A stretch of 64,000 nt of DNA. It comes from Hysterangium stoloniferum (lineage: Eukaryota; Basidiomycota; Agaricomycetes; Hysterangiales; Hysterangiaceae). The DNA is taken from assembly GCA_015178975.1 (NCBI GenBank), contig WHVD01000060.1, positions 310,001-374,000 on the forward strand, in the 5' to 3' direction. Shown here in pieces: positions 12,597 to 24,999 of this stretch; within the stretch, counting starts at the first letter, position 1, and each line of letters begins with the position of its first letter. The position numbers and the translations under genes are program-made. A model generated the notes under the pieces. The model worked only from the letters and a program-made list of their open reading frames with translations, ran no database searches and was not told where the DNA came from.

Positions 12597-13370
12597 TCAT
12601 GAGTAGGGGCGTGTGAGCTCTTCAGCAGCGAAGTATAGTACCTTGTCGTGGCGCTGCCACTTAATGCTCACACCATACATCGACCGTTCACCTTCATAGC
12701 GTCGCATAAGGGTCGTCTTTGACAGCGTGAGATAACTAAAACTATACAAGGTAGATCTGTACCGAGAAGGCCCCCAGAAACCCACTCAACCTCTAAACTG
12801 TACAGACGGAAGGAACATGGAAGCTAGGACACTACTCTACGCTGCGTATCTCACCAATATAGCTCACTGCTAGAGCAAGCCTTAGCAACTCAGGATGGTA
12901 GCACTGACCTTGTTGGTCATGCCCTGAACGAGATGTAGGCTGAGCAAGTGGTATGCACTCACAGTCATAAAACGCATTGGCCACAGGAGTGATGCTATAA
13001 AGATAGATCCTCCGCCGAGGACATTGACACCTGGAGTTAGCTTGAATATAGTGTCAATGAGATCGGCTTGTAACAAGTTCTTTATGAGCTCCGTAGAAGT
13101 GGCTAAGAGAAAAGCCGTTTTCTCGAGAAGGCGGCATTCCATAGGCACGCATTCAAGTTGAGCGCTGAACCTCATCTGCAGATTAAAACGAGGGATAACC
13201 ACGGCATGTCAATGGGCACTGGTGCATCATCGGTTCCGGAGCTGTGATACCAGCCATGGCCCGTGTGTAGTGAGAAGGAGAATGTGGCCCAGATGCAGGA
13301 ACAGATGCTAGTGCCCAGGAGAGCTGAGAACGTCTATCACGCAACGTGATGGGTCTTGCAGTAAAACAAG
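12597..13370 (-). CDS. Unrecognised multi-exon protein gene
   Basis: I do not recognise the family. The 3' exon encodes a basic tail ending in EELTRPYS before a TGA at 12597. A central frame (12882-13202) encodes about 90 residues that are rich in Leu and Met, with LLEKTAFLLATSTELIKNLL and a hydrophobic FIASLLWPM stretch. Likely introns are GTCAGT..CTAGCAG just below 12890 and GTGAGA..GTACAG near 12800-12860. An upstream frame to about 13370 contains a possible Met start followed by TAPEPMMHQC. CpG content matches the neighbouring genes. Exon joins are uncertain and the start is not fixed. Confidence 0.4.
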
Positions 13371-13730
13371 ATGCTACCGCTTCTCTAGCTTGTTACCCTA
13401 GTCCCTAAGGTCGTCTTGTCATTTCAACTTACATACGGGGTGATCGACGCAACTCCTTGCCTCGAAATATTAATATTAGACGACACTCAGATAGCGTCTA
13501 GAGTACTATGCTTTATATAAATTCAAAGACTGCCGGGCAATGTCCAAGAAAAATATATAATTGACTTGTGATATTACAAATCTACAGTATGGTGATGTCT
13601 ATAATGATAAATAAGAGAAAACTGTCAGTGCAACAAGACTTTAAGTAATGAAGGTGTATGCCAGTAACAACCCCGCGGCAACGTCCAAAGGTGCAGCTAC
13701 ATCAACATGCAACGAGTCCACGAACTTTCT

Positions 13731-15798
13731 CTAGAAACCTTTCCCACTAGGCTCAAATCCTAATTTATACATCACCGGCTCAAAGTCCCGTAATCGGTCG
13801 TCATTTTTCCAGTCTGCAATCTGAAAAAAAAAAATTAATCCGTAAGTCTCAATTCCAAACAAACTCGCGCAAAAAAAAAAAAAAAGATAAAAGTGAAATA
13901 AAACCGACCTCTAACGGGCTCTTGGTCCAATCAATCCCCAACATCATCGGCTCACGCCACCGCCCTTGCTCCCCTGGCGCATCAGGAACCCGCGGATCCT
14001 CCCACCTCATATCAATACAAAACGCCGTATTCCCCCCGCCATGGAAGAACGGCCGTATCCCCCTCTCCAGCGCCGCCCGCCTCCTGACCTCCTCGTCCCC
14101 GGGATATATCGTCCACCCATTATCGTCCGCATTCGCGAGCATGTCCGCCTCCACGTCGTCGCCGCCGCGCAGCACCGGATCGGGGTAGTACGGCACGCGG
14201 CCCGTCGCGTTCCAGTCCATGGGCGGGAGCGACGGGAACGAGGGGTACGCCGCGACCTGCTTCGTGCGGCCCCACGTGAAGCCGAGGTACACGCCGGAGG
14301 GGATCTGCTTGAGGAGGTTGTAGTGGATGAACATGGGCCGCCCCGCGTGGTCGTACTGCTGCATCGTGTGCGCGCAGAAGTCGCCGGATAGCGTGCCGCG
14401 GGGGAGGCCGCCGCCGCCGACGTAGCGGCCGGGGAGGGCCCATCGTTTACGCAGAGCGAGCATGGAGAAGCTAAAGGGAGGTGAGGGTATAAGAAAGGGG
14501 AGAAAGGGTCGATTAATTATCGTACCGGAAAACATCCTTATCTCCATCGCTGAAATAGAACCAGTATTGCCAGTCGATGAGCATGTATAGCGACAGCAAC
14601 ATCGCGTCCAGGTGTCGTCTCTTGTCGATGACAATCTGCCCAGCTTCCTGCTCCCACTCATCTCTGCACTGCACTCCCAGGATATGCCAGATCGGATTAC
14701 TGGCAGACGTCTTCCAATAATCGGGGGTAAAGTAGACGCCTAGTCTTTTATACCCTGGACCGTCGAACAACTCCTCCGGATTTGCGGCAGGAAGATTATC
14801 CGAATCGAGATAGATAACTTCAGCCCATTCAGACTCGACAATGCTCTGCGCTTTCAGATGGTAGTTCTTATTGCGAGTAGGATCGCGTTCTCTTCCCGTG
14901 GCTTCGACAAGCTTCGCGTCGAGTGTGGCAAGTTCGCTGACAAGCGGGGAGTAGGGATCAGGGCGCTCGGAGGGAAAATGGAAAATGGCGGCAGGGAGGG
15001 TGCACTTGAAATGCTTGCGAAGAAGACGGAGCGTTACGACTACACGAGAGAGCGTGTCCTGATAGAACAAAAGTCAAAAAAAAACGCATATAATCGATCA
15101 TTGCTCGACTCACCGCATTTCCGGCTGTAAATACGATTCCTCGACCCTCGCCCACGAATCCTCGTCCGCCTTTCGCCACGTGAAGAGACTCGAATGCACC
15201 AGCAGCTTTTTTTCCTTCTAAGAAACGAGCCATTTTTTCTCTATGATAAATAATAGACGAGGAGTTCAGGGAACCCCAGACAAGGCTGCTTTTAGCAAGT
15301 AGGTCTTTATTATGATTAGGAACGACATTTGAGCACGTCTAATAAAAAGTAAGCCTGGGCATGTGCAAGCGTGGGAATAAGGAAACACTACCTCGAGATT
15401 CCATTGGACAAAGTTGGCAGGTTCCCATCCTAATCCTGGCGCATTCCGAAAAGCATGTAGACGTTCTTCAAGGGTCGCATTCAACGGTAGAGGGTGTAAA
15501 TGGTTCGGAGGAACCTGAGATGGACTGTCGATCGTATTTGGGGTCTTGGTTTTACGATACTGTGACATCGATAATCCCGACTTTTTTTTCATTGTCATTT
15601 AGTACACTGCTAGCTAGCATTTATGCACTGAATACGACGACTCACAAATAAGGAGAGGTTGGACACGACCAGCATGCACAAGATGACGAGAAAAAAGAGA
15701 AAAAAAGCGCGTTTTGCTAGGCCATTTCCGGCAGCCACTGAGACTTTGAAAGCCTGTTGGAAGTTCTTTTGCGTTGAGTGAAGTGGGAGAATAGCCAT
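13731..15798 (-). CDS. GT71-type alpha-mannosyltransferase (MNN1/MNN2-like), type II membrane protein
   Basis: Six exons join without frame breaks: 15646-15798, 15392-15559, 15114-15338, 14526-15058, 13909-14470, 13731-13820, giving 576 residues. The N-terminus has a short basic segment and one membrane span (FFLFFLVILCMLVVSNLSLF), the Golgi type II layout. The core has EVIYLDSDNLP, where DSD is the expected metal and nucleotide-sugar motif, then PEELF and a YFTPDYWKTSASNPIW block typical of fungal GT71 enzymes, which add alpha-mannose to N-glycan or other mannan chains. Donor sugar and linkage cannot be told from the sequence. All introns are 54-88 bp GT..AG. Confidence 0.8.
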
Positions 15799-16814
15799 GA
15801 AAGCTTAAAGTCTGGATGAGCCTTCGTCGAGGCGATCACGGTCGACGTGGCAGGAAGGAGAGAAGAGACAACGGGGATGCACCGCTCCATGTTAACTTCT
15901 ATAGAAATTTTGCACCCTTGACGTAGTTTTCAGCCCGGGTTCGCTAAAATAGAAGTACATATTCTATATTTGTAATCACGGCCCCACCCCCGCAAATAGC
16001 CACAAATACCCAGACTAAATAATTATATAAAAATTAATAAGTAAAGCTTAGCAGATTTTAGCATCCTATCCCATTCAAGCCGTTTCGCGTGGCAGTGAAC
16101 ACTGGTGAATTTTTTCTTTTTTTGCATGTTTACCCGGCGCAGCAGGCCCGACACTCGGTAGCTATGGGTATTCTGGCCGTTGATGTGATATCCCGCAGTT
16201 CCTTTATCACATCTATCACCGTCGCTAATAGTGCATTCTAATTATAGGAAAACATAAATTTAGATGCTTTAAATATAAGGTCTATGTGGAATTTTGTGGA
16301 GAGGAGAACAGTCATTTGCCGGTCCAATACGTATTTCAGGAAAAGCCAGCTACAAACTAAACCAGAATTATCAGATTGGCTGAACCGTGTCTCAATGGTC
16401 TCTGCCATTGAGAGGTTCCCAATTGCTTTTTTAATTGCAATGTTGCCTTACAAATGATAGACACTACCTGTACTAAGATATTGTCTCGTAACTATGTCGG
16501 TTGTGTAGAGGCTGTGACATAAAACATAACGCTAATAATTTTTCAAAATCATCCTGTGGTTCTTTGAGATTGTCAGAGACTTAGTCTCACTTGCCTTGCA
16601 TGTGTGCTGAAAAAGCAGTCAATCTGTCAGTGATAAGATCTATCAACGACTGTAGCCTGTCACGTAAGCAGATTAATCTTATCCTTGAAGTGAACCGTGC
16701 CTTCATAATGCTCAAAATCTCCAAAGATGACCGCTTTCACTCCAGGTACAGGCACAGCATCACCCTCAGCGGTCAGTTGGTGATTATTTCGCCGGCTTAG
16801 AGAAACAAACGCTT
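15799..16814. other. Intergenic, no gene
   Basis: Contains the upstream region of the mannosyltransferase gene and the 3' flank of RRP46. The 69-codon frame at 16591-16800 has no motif and lies in AT-rich DNA. Confidence 0.5.
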
Positions 16815-17688
16815 TTAAGACGTGTCCATTGTATCATCTGCAGTAACATTTAATACAACCCGTCCCCCTTTATGTTTCGGCATCTTTTTTGGGTGAGTCT
16901 CCGTCTCCATACCAGTATTCTCAATCGATGCCCGTAGTCGATCACGGATGGCATCGTACACTGCCCGCGCACCAATTTTTCCGAGCCTAATAAGCGCGTC
17001 ATAGTCGGACTGTAGGGGAGCGCCCTGAAGAGACGACCAAACCATCTCTCCTCCGAGTTCGTCCATTGAATCGGGCGAGGATTTAAACATAACTGCTATG
17101 CAGCCAAACGCGTCGCACCCTGACATTTCTTGATCTGTCGGGTCCAATAAAAGTGTCCCGGGTTCATTGTTGGACTGTTTAACCCTTCCTACTGCAGCTG
17201 AACAAACAACTCCGACCATTGGGAACGAAGAAGCTCGAAGGAGGGCTAGAGTGGAGGCATTTATGAGGGCAGCCGTAAGGGAAGGGTATGTGAAAGGGGT
17301 GGGGGTGGGGCTCAATGATTGGACAACGAGTTGAATCAATGTCCGAGGGTTTTGTGTGAGGATCAGGGATGGAACCAGTGATGACCGGAGTACCGCAGCG
17401 AATGATTTCGAATCAGTACCTAAAGAGTATATGATTACGTTTGTGGCTCTTATGAACGAATAATTCCAACTTACCAGGAACACCTGATAAAGGTCTCACA
17501 GAAACTTCAAACGTAGCCTTTGAAGGCAATTCAGCAGCAAGGCGAACCTGAATAGGTCCCGAAACGGATGCCAATGCTTTTATTTGTCCAAAAGCAAAAG
17601 ACGCTGATCCATCCACTCGATCTAAAGTCTCCAGAACAATCTCCAAAGGGCGTAGAGCTGAAGCTGAACGACCATCTGAACGCGACAT
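16815..17688 (-). CDS. RRP46: Exosome complex component RRP46 (RNase PH fold)
   Basis: Two exons, 17475-17688 and 16815-17419, joined across a 55-bp intron, give 272 residues. The N-terminus RPLEIVLETLDRVDGSASF and the block VRLAAELPSKATFEVSVRPL match the start of the RNase PH fold in Rrp46/EXOSC5. The segment LTQNPRTLIQLVVQSL fits the family helix. Rrp46 is a non-catalytic ring subunit of the nine-protein exosome core, which holds RNA for 3' decay and processing in nucleus and cytoplasm. It is longer than yeast Rrp46, mainly by a C-terminal tail containing a Lys-rich patch (PKKMPKHKGG). Confidence 0.8.
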
Positions 17689-17743
17689 TTGGCCAACCGG
17701 TCAAGAAGCGCCCAAAAAAGGTAAAACTCCGCTACATCCTCCC
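17689..17743. promoter_or_regulatory. Compact bidirectional promoter between RRP46 and EMC4
   Basis: Only 55 bp separate the two divergent start codons. Any 5' leaders must overlap or be very short. No TATA box is evident. Confidence 0.5.
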
Positions 17744-18422
17744 ATGGCCACAACAACGCTCGACTACAGTTCTATCAGGGATAATCGGTATGCCTTATTA
17801 ATCACTTAGGAGAAATCCATTTTAATAATTTTCAATTATAGATGGAAATCAATAGCCCACCCTCCGGGGTTCACTCACTCCCAATCACAAGCCGGCACAA
17901 GATCGCCGAAGGAGATTGCTGAGTCGTACGCTGCCTTGAAGCAAAAACGCGCTTGGGATCTCGCCATTTCGCCTGCAAAATCGCTTCCCATGCAAGCCTT
18001 CATGCTCTACATGTCGGGTGGAGGCGTCCAGATTTTTAGCATGGGAATTGTGGTTGTGCTGCTCTCAAGTCCATTCAAGGCGCTTGCAGCCATTAACACA
18101 AGTTCGTTCATAAGACATTATACTTTGGAAAGTAACTAAATTATAGTGAATTAGCATTTGCGCCATTCGCTCCCAAGGGATCCAATGCACACGCACTATC
18201 TACACTACTTCTTCAAAAATCAGCTTTCTTGTTTTGCAATATGCTTCTAGTGGCTCTGGGTGTATGGAAATGTAAGAGCATGGGTCTACTTCCCACAGGC
18301 ACAGCAGATTGGTTGGTGTTTGAGACAAGAGGACAGGTACAATCCGGCTTTAGACATGTTTCTCTCACATGTTTCTCACGACCACCCATTTTTCTTAGCC
18401 TCCCGAAGTGTTCTTAGCATAA
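17744..18422 (+). CDS. EMC4: ER membrane protein complex subunit 4 (EMC4/TMEM85)
   Basis: Four exons (17744-17787, 17842-18101, 18155-18336, 18399-18422) give 169 residues. The motif RAWDLAISPAKSLPMQAFMLYMSGGGVQIFS is the signature of the EMC4 family (old name DUF1077), seen here in consecutive residues of exon 2. Two membrane spans follow, and the end reads GLLPTGTADWLVFE and PPEVFLA. EMC4 belongs to the conserved insertase that places tail-anchored and multipass proteins into the ER membrane. The gene starts 55 bp from RRP46. Start choice is supported by in-frame splicing of the short first exon. Confidence 0.9.
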
Positions 18423-19334
18423 TATGTGTAGTGAGTTAATTTTTCTTCTTGATTTCCCCCTTTTTTCCAATCCTTATCTCTCAATAGATATCAATATATT
18501 ATCTATTAGTCATAATCGCCTACACAACATGATTGTGTCGAATGTATTCTCTCCCTTTCCTAGAACCGTATCGTTATCTCTGCAAGCGTTGCGTATGTCT
18601 CTTTGGAATCAAAATGTTCTTAGTAGCTTCAGTTCGTACCCTTGGTCCTAGGATGGATGGTATGGTGGATAACTTCCAATGTGTCTCACTCGGTGCTGAT
18701 CTTTTATGTAACATTCGTGAAGAAATACGAACTATCATTTCTAGAATTGTTGGCAGCATACCACAATAGCGCCTTATGAGGATGTAATTCTCATATAAAA
18801 GGATCAGGACCAAAACACCCTGACTATTCACCAGACATCACGTCTTAAAAATTTCAAACAGCTTAACTCTGATAGATATCCTGTATGGGCATCTCTCGCC
18901 TTCGATTCTCTACACATAATGGCGTCGTCTGTGTCCAGCGAGAAGGTGTTTTCGGCTGATTACACCCGTACGGCGAACAGCACTTTAGCAGTTTCCGAAT
19001 ATATCACTCATTGCCAATATATTCTAACTACAAATATATTCTATTGGTTCAGTAGTGTGATGGTTTTGGATATATATTGAGTCTATTATCTCCCGGTTCA
19101 ATCCCAGCTGTATTTATTTATTTATTTATTTGATCCCATTAGCCATCAAGAATTTCGCCGACTACAACTCATCCGCTTGAGACGAAAAATAAAGTGTAAT
19201 ATATGTGACCTCAGATTTCAAGCTTTACATTAGATTGTTTGCAATGATCACTTATATTTGAAAGATGACAATAATATAACAGAGTAATTGTAAACAAAAT
19301 CTCGTCGAGTGACTTGACTCTGTGTGGCGTACCC
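18423..19334. other. Intergenic, no gene
   Basis: AT-rich 3' flank of EMC4. A 78-codon frame at 18533-18769 has no motif and starts inside probable 3' UTR. A short TATTTATTTATT run lies near 19110-19130. The tRNA-like boxes near 19046-19110 are treated under rejected items. Confidence 0.5.
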
Positions 19335-19740
19335 GTGATCTCCAAAACATCTAATTTCAGAAGATGATGAAAAGAATAAAGATTAAAAAGCTGATATATC
19401 AACTTCAATTCTCTCTCGCTTGTTTCTCAGCACAAGTTCTGGTGTCTGGTCACAGAGCGTATGAAGCAGCACTTGTACATTTAAGTGAATTGCGTACAGG
19501 CTCACAGCGTGTGAGTCTCTCTTCGTTCAGATAGATGCCGATGCGAAAAGGTCACCCCGCTTTATTGATCAGGGGCAATTAAAACTAAGTATGCGTTTGT
19601 GTTTTGCAGTGCTGGTCACCCCTACATCCATCCGCTCCTCATTCAAGGCAGACCACTTACATTTCCTGTGAATAAACCTGCCCTCCAGATCATCATTCTC
19701 CATATCCATCTCAGAGTTTACAGGAAAAGGTTCTTAACTG
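19335..19740 (-). pseudogene. GT90 fragment with flanking repeat
   Basis: Minus strand 19615-19740 reads as a GT90 exon 5 piece (MDMENDDLEGRF..SALNEE.MDVGVT), which matches LENDGPEGGL..SALNEKWMDVGM of the intact GT90 genes. The DNA at 19335-19450 resembles the sequence at about 33000-33120. Only ~125 bp of coding homology remain. Confidence 0.65.
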
Positions 19741-20082
19741 GAAAGAACTCTAAACTGACGGCGTCTCTCGTTGAAGCTGGTGTCTGTCTCCAAACCATCC
19801 AGGCGATATCCATCCAGTGTTGGAATTGCAAGCCTGCGCGTATTCCGTTAATCGATTACCAAACCAGGTTGTATAAACATGTATTACCATTTATGCTCAT
19901 TTCGTCATTCGCTCCAATTATCTCATATACATAGCATGACATATATCTTGGAGCTGTATTGTACGTATATATACCTCAGTTCTTGTATTTCACAATAACT
20001 AATAAACCCAAAGCATTACTTTGTCTACTTAAACTTCGCGTGCACTCTTTGTATTTAAACTAAAAAATCCAGCTCGAGCAAG
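19741..20082. other. Upstream region of the DUF2235 gene
   Basis: No gene. It includes AT-rich DNA and presumably the promoter of the gene starting at 20083. Confidence 0.4.
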
Positions 20083-23000
20083 ATGGCCGACAACCCAAGG
20101 TCAGTAATATACTAATAGTGTCAATCATTGATGTTCCACTTAGTGTTACTCGCTCATCATGTAGTGAAAATCCCGAAGGAACTCGATGCGAATGTAAAAC
20201 CCCACCTAAGGGGAAGACTGGCAGAAATTTGATCGTCTGCATTGACGGTACCTCCAATCAATTTGGAGAAAAGGTAACTTCATATATCTTCCAGAAATTT
20301 TGCAATGTCTTACACTTGGCTCGGCAGAACACTAATGTTATCGAGCTATACAGTCAGCTCGTTAAGGATGACGGGACACAACTCACTTACTATAACAGTG
20401 GTGTTGGTACTTATGCCAAACCGTCTTGGAAGTCTTGGAGTTACCTGAAACAAGTTATTAACAACAAAATCGATTTGGCGATTGCCTGGTATGTCAACAT
20501 TGTGTCTAGCATGTAGTCAACTAAACACCGCATCTCCAAGGAATTTTGAGAAGATTGTGATCAGTGCATATCGGTGGTTGGCCGATAATTACCAAGATGG
20601 CGACAAGATTTATTTGTTCGGTGAGGTAGAACAGATTTGGTGCTTTATGACACTCGTTAAATGATCACACCCGTGTATGATAGGATTTTCACGTGGCGCT
20701 TATCAAGTGCGCGTTTTGGCCGGAATGATTGACAAAGTAAGGCATTACGCCGTATTAGCCATCTAAAGATTCTACGAGATCTTGATATGATTAGGTTGGT
20801 CTCATATACAAAGGGAACGAAGAGCAGATTCCATTGTGAGATGGGTTTCCTCATATCAATCCCAGGAGGCTACTGAGGTCATATTAGTGCATACGAGTTA
20901 TATGCAGATCCAAAGAGCGATGGAACCACGCCACCTAGCGGTCGCTTTTCAAGACTGTGGAAAAGGAGGTCATCTCTCTTAAAGGAACCTATTAAAGAGG
21001 CACATCAATCGAATGACCCGTCTCGGGAATTGAATCGTTCTGAGGGAACACCTGTTCTCAAGGATAAGGGACTTTTCAAATCTGGAATGTTTCGAAAATA
21101 CCTCAAGAGATCACCACCGCCCTCATCACCATCAGAGCCCCTGAACTTGGCAAAACGTTTCAAGGACACCTTTTCGAGAAAAGGTGTACGAGTGCATTTT
21201 ATTGGGGTCTGGTACGATTCATTACCTGGTTGGTCGGACCCCTATTAATAGTGACCCCTATGGATTATCAGGGATACCGTCTCTTCCATCGGGATTGTGA
21301 GAGATCGGAATCTTCCCGGCACGGTCAAATTGGATCATACTTGTTATTTCCGCCATGCATTGGCCCTGGATGAGCGACGAGTTAAATTCCTTCCCGAGTA
21401 CGCGTGTGGTGGAGTCATGCTTGATGAAAGTAAGTCGTTGCATAACAGCATGGATTTGTTGTAACTACTTTTCGCAGAATCATCGGAGAATCCGCCGCAA
21501 CGTCCTCCGCATAACGACCCGACCGCTCCAATCCCTCACACTCCTAGGGAAAACCCTACCTTGCCGAAAAATACACACCAAACACAGAAAATCCCACACA
21601 TCAAGGAAGTGTGGTTCCCTGGAACCCATTCGGATATGTCAGTCTATTGATGTTATCTCTTCAATGTACTCACTGCTAACTCACTATGATATGCAGAGGT
21701 GGAGGGAACGTTGTTAATGGTAACCTAGACCGCAGACACCCGTCTTTCTTATGGATGTCCTTTGAAGCTGTGTGGGCCGGTCTGAAACTAGACCGTTCCA
21801 ATGTAGCGTGGAACTGGGATGAGCTAGGCTCAATGCGTGAATCCCTGACACTTCCTTGGCAAATCCTGGAGTATCTACCTATTAAACAACTATCCTATCA
21901 GTCAGCCGGTAGTGTCACTTGGTGGTATGCACATGGGGACAATATGAGATGAATATACTAATTTTTCCAACATACAAGGCCCCATCGTCATCGGGGACGC
22001 AAAATCCAACCTGGACAGAAGGTGCACGTCTCCTTGGCATATTGTGTAAGACCATATTTGCCCAAGGCCCTTCTGCCTGTGAGCAAAGGAACATGGTCCG
22101 AGTACGTGAGCCCTTATAAGCGGGCCGCCGAGTATGATCTCCCATGGCGAATTGAGGCCGACGAGAATGATCTATTCGAACTTGATATATTTGATGCCGA
22201 TGCCACGGAGCACATCCTGAAAATGATTGAAAGCGCAGCTGACCCAACGGGGGGGCTGCACCGTCTGAAAATTATGCTCAAGTCATGTTCCTAGATTCAT
22301 TTATTATATCTTCCCAACGCATACTAATCTGTATGTTGTAGACAAAGGGCGAGAAGCTCTGTGCTCTGTGGACAACGCCGGGGTTCACTTGGCGTCACTC
22401 ATGCCACACTTTCCTTCACAGCTTAGATTGACCATAATCCATCATCTTGCATATTATCCCCAGAGCATCCATCGATTCTTCGATCCCTGGCGTCATTTTG
22501 ATAGCACAGATGGCGATGCTGACTCATCCACAAAGTGTCTTACGGAGATTCTCAGCACGTGTGACGAAGCATTTTTTAAGGAACTTCTAGCATACCCACA
22601 GCAATCAAAAGTCGATTTACATCCATCTAATTCTACTCAAGGGGACTTCCGGAATTGGTCGCCTGCTGCACTAAAAGGTGTTTTAAACAACGGTAAAGCT
22701 GGTCAACGGACAGAAATAGTAGATGTTAACTTGTATGATAGATGCCGTCCGCCGTCACCTGATTGACGCAGGCATTATTGAGTCCATTTTATCCTCGCTC
22801 TCCGATCAGAACAAAAGGGTCCGCATGCTTGGCACAGAATTTGCAGCGCGCTTGGCTTTCGATGGTACAGTGCCTTAAAATATCGGTGATAAGCTGTTCA
22901 TGTCATATAGATGAGATCTGCGGCAGGGTTGACTGGGGACAATGCCTTGCGTTCCTCCGAGATGGGGTGGGAGACGACGATGACAACATTCGAGAGTGCT

Positions 23001-24097
23001 CCTGGAGGTCAGTAGCATATCTTTGTGCAAGTGGTACGCCAAGTGCATTCCGTGTCAGAGTCATCAACTAAATAATATCAGTTGACCTGAGGCGTTTCCC
23101 GTTGGCATCGGATTTCATTGAAATTGCTTTGGATACGATGGTTTTTCGGTCGCGGGCTGATGAGTGGAGCAGTGATTCCTTCATGATTAGTCGGACCTTA
23201 GACGCGATGGCGCGAAATGGTAAGCGCCGTACAATATACGCTGATTTAACTTAATCAACGACAGACGAGTTGCGAAGTCGAATCTTGTCTTCTCACGTCG
23301 TTAAGCATTGTGTAAGCGTTCTCTCAGCGGATCGCTTCTGGGAAGATCCACTTTTTGATTTTTCATTGCCTGTCTTTTTGATTTGCACCTTCTTGAAATA
23401 TGGTTAGTAATGGTTCGACTTGACGTGTTTGTACGATATCTGAACCCCACCTCAGATGATGGACGCAGAGAAATTTTGTCGTCTGGTATTTTCGACGCTG
23501 TTGCCAACCACATTTTCGTTAACGAGAACGCTGGGAGGTACACTCTGCGTCAGTTATCTTTTTGGGTGTCAGTCCTTGCCGACATGCTGGAATATGGTAA
23601 TACACAATAATATTTCTAACTAACTCCCTAACGCACTTATCGGGTACAGACGTATTTGGAGCTCGGATGAAGACATGTGACTTCAAAAGTTTTTTCAAGT
23701 CCGTCCTGAGCAGCATAACCCACGGATACGTCGATTATAGGCGTGTTAAAATCCTAGAGCGACTTTCGGTATTCGGTGAGTATCTCCCCATTGACATATG
23801 TTAAGATATTTAGTGCCTCTATAGACGAAGTTCGCTCCCAAATTCCCCCTCAAGAAACTCACACCTTGATAGGACGGTTTCTGAAAAGTGACCAGCAATA
23901 CATCCGCGAATACGCTCAACGGCTGGAGGCGGTTCTTGCACGATGTGGTGTGTCGATATCATACAGAAATTTTTTCTATTTTTTTTGTGTCCTGAATCTT
24001 AACTTAATTAGATGAACCCCAGACCAGCAGTAAAGGAAACGACGGTCCACCGGGGGTCCCGGGGGGTATACAAAGTCTGGAGGAGCAAATCCTATGA
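20083..24097 (+). CDS. DUF2235 alpha/beta-hydrolase with helical-repeat C-terminus
   Basis: A gene of about 15 exons. The first five are 20083-20099, 20144-20273, 20328-20488, 20541-20620 and from 20684, and later ones splice in the same way to a TGA at 24095-24097. The N-terminal half is a DUF2235 catalytic domain: NLIVCIDGTSNQFGEKNTNV at the start, YYNSGVGTY, the nucleophile elbow GFSRGAYQVR, VHFIGVWDTVSSIG with the Asp, and VWFPGTHSDIGGG with the His. Family members act as esterases or phospholipase-like enzymes, but most fungal ones are uncharacterised. After about residue 480 the protein becomes a set of short exons with HEAT/ARM-like helices (for example SILSSLSDQNKRVRMLGTEFAARLAF). No signal peptide was seen. 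Confidence 0.85.
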
Positions 24098-24826
24098 GGG
24101 AGAGCAAATCATGAAGTGAGAGAAATAAATGGCAGTTTTCTGACTTGAATGTTGGGCCATCGCAGCGTCAGCTCAGATTCATTGCCGCCACCACCAGATT
24201 CAAAGACTACCTCAATACCGCCCCCGATTGATACGTTCCAAACATCTGCACCGCCATGCAGACCTCTGCCTCTACAGACCCATTGCCATTGCCCTACTGC
24301 CTCCCATTACCCTGGTCGCTACCCTCCCTAATGCCGCTACTCCCATCCTCACACGCCAACGCTTGTCTCTCGCCGACATCCCCTCCCTAACCCGAAACAA
24401 CTTGTTTCCTCGCTTCCCTGACCCACACTCCAGTCTCTCTGCCACACCCTACTCCCTTTCCAGACATCTCTACCAAAGTTTGTCCTTCATGCCCATACTG
24501 TAACCCATCTGGATGCGCTCTGTGCTGGAGATACGGGCAGTTTTTACCACTACTGGATCCCTCTGTCGCAAGAGAATGAGATCTCCGTGGTTCGAAGAAC
24601 CGAAATGGATGGCAGGTTTAGAACCGTATCTCCAGCCTCCCCCGAAAGGCCAGGCACATCCCACCGGCATACACATTTCTCCCTTGTCTATCTATCTCTA
24701 AGCGAAATCTTCTTACGGACAACCTAGGCTAGCCCATGTATAGATAGTATAATTACGGTGCACCATAAGCGCACCTAAATTGAATCTCTATCTGTCTCTT
24801 TTTACTTCATCCATCTCATCCGACTC
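24098..24826. other. Intergenic, promoter-like CT-rich stretch at its end
   Basis: Overlapping Pro/Ser-rich frames at 24149-24700 look like chance translation of CT-rich DNA. Bases 24790-24826 are pyrimidine-rich and directly precede a good start codon, as in many basidiomycete promoters. Confidence 0.45.
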
Positions 24827-24920
24827 ATGTCCAATGTCCAAGTCGCTCAAGCCCCGCGTCTTCATGCGAAATTCAAGGTGAAGTCATACTATCACTCTCG
24901 CGAAACCGAAACCAGTACTG
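24827..24920 (+). CDS. Orphan first exon of an unknown gene, cut off by repeats
   Basis: ATG after a CT-rich leader opens 31 codons ending ..YYHSRETETSTG, then a clean donor GTATGT at 24921. The next recognisable sequence, from about 24985, is LINE DNA on the opposite strand. No second exon was found, so the gene is probably interrupted or lost. Confidence 0.4.
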
Positions 24921-24999
24921 GTATGTTATTTCAACGTGATTCTGCTCACAGTGCACTCTGCCCTATCCTTCTCCTTGAGTAGCCCTCTTATCGAATGTC

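Noticed and set aside
16591-16800. 69-codon frame between the mannosyltransferase and RRP46
   Set aside because: No motif, AT-rich, and no splice or promoter context.
19034-19118. tRNA-like region with A-box-like GGTTCAGTAG and B-box-like GGTTCAATCCC and 7-bp end pairing (AAATATA with TGTATTT)
   Set aside because: The T stem does not pair well, the 5' spacing to the D arm is wrong and no anticodon stem is evident. It may be a tRNA-derived relic.
24149-24676. Pro/Ser-rich protein downstream of the DUF2235 gene
   Set aside because: Overlapping frames on both strands in CT-rich DNA. No start context or intron structure.
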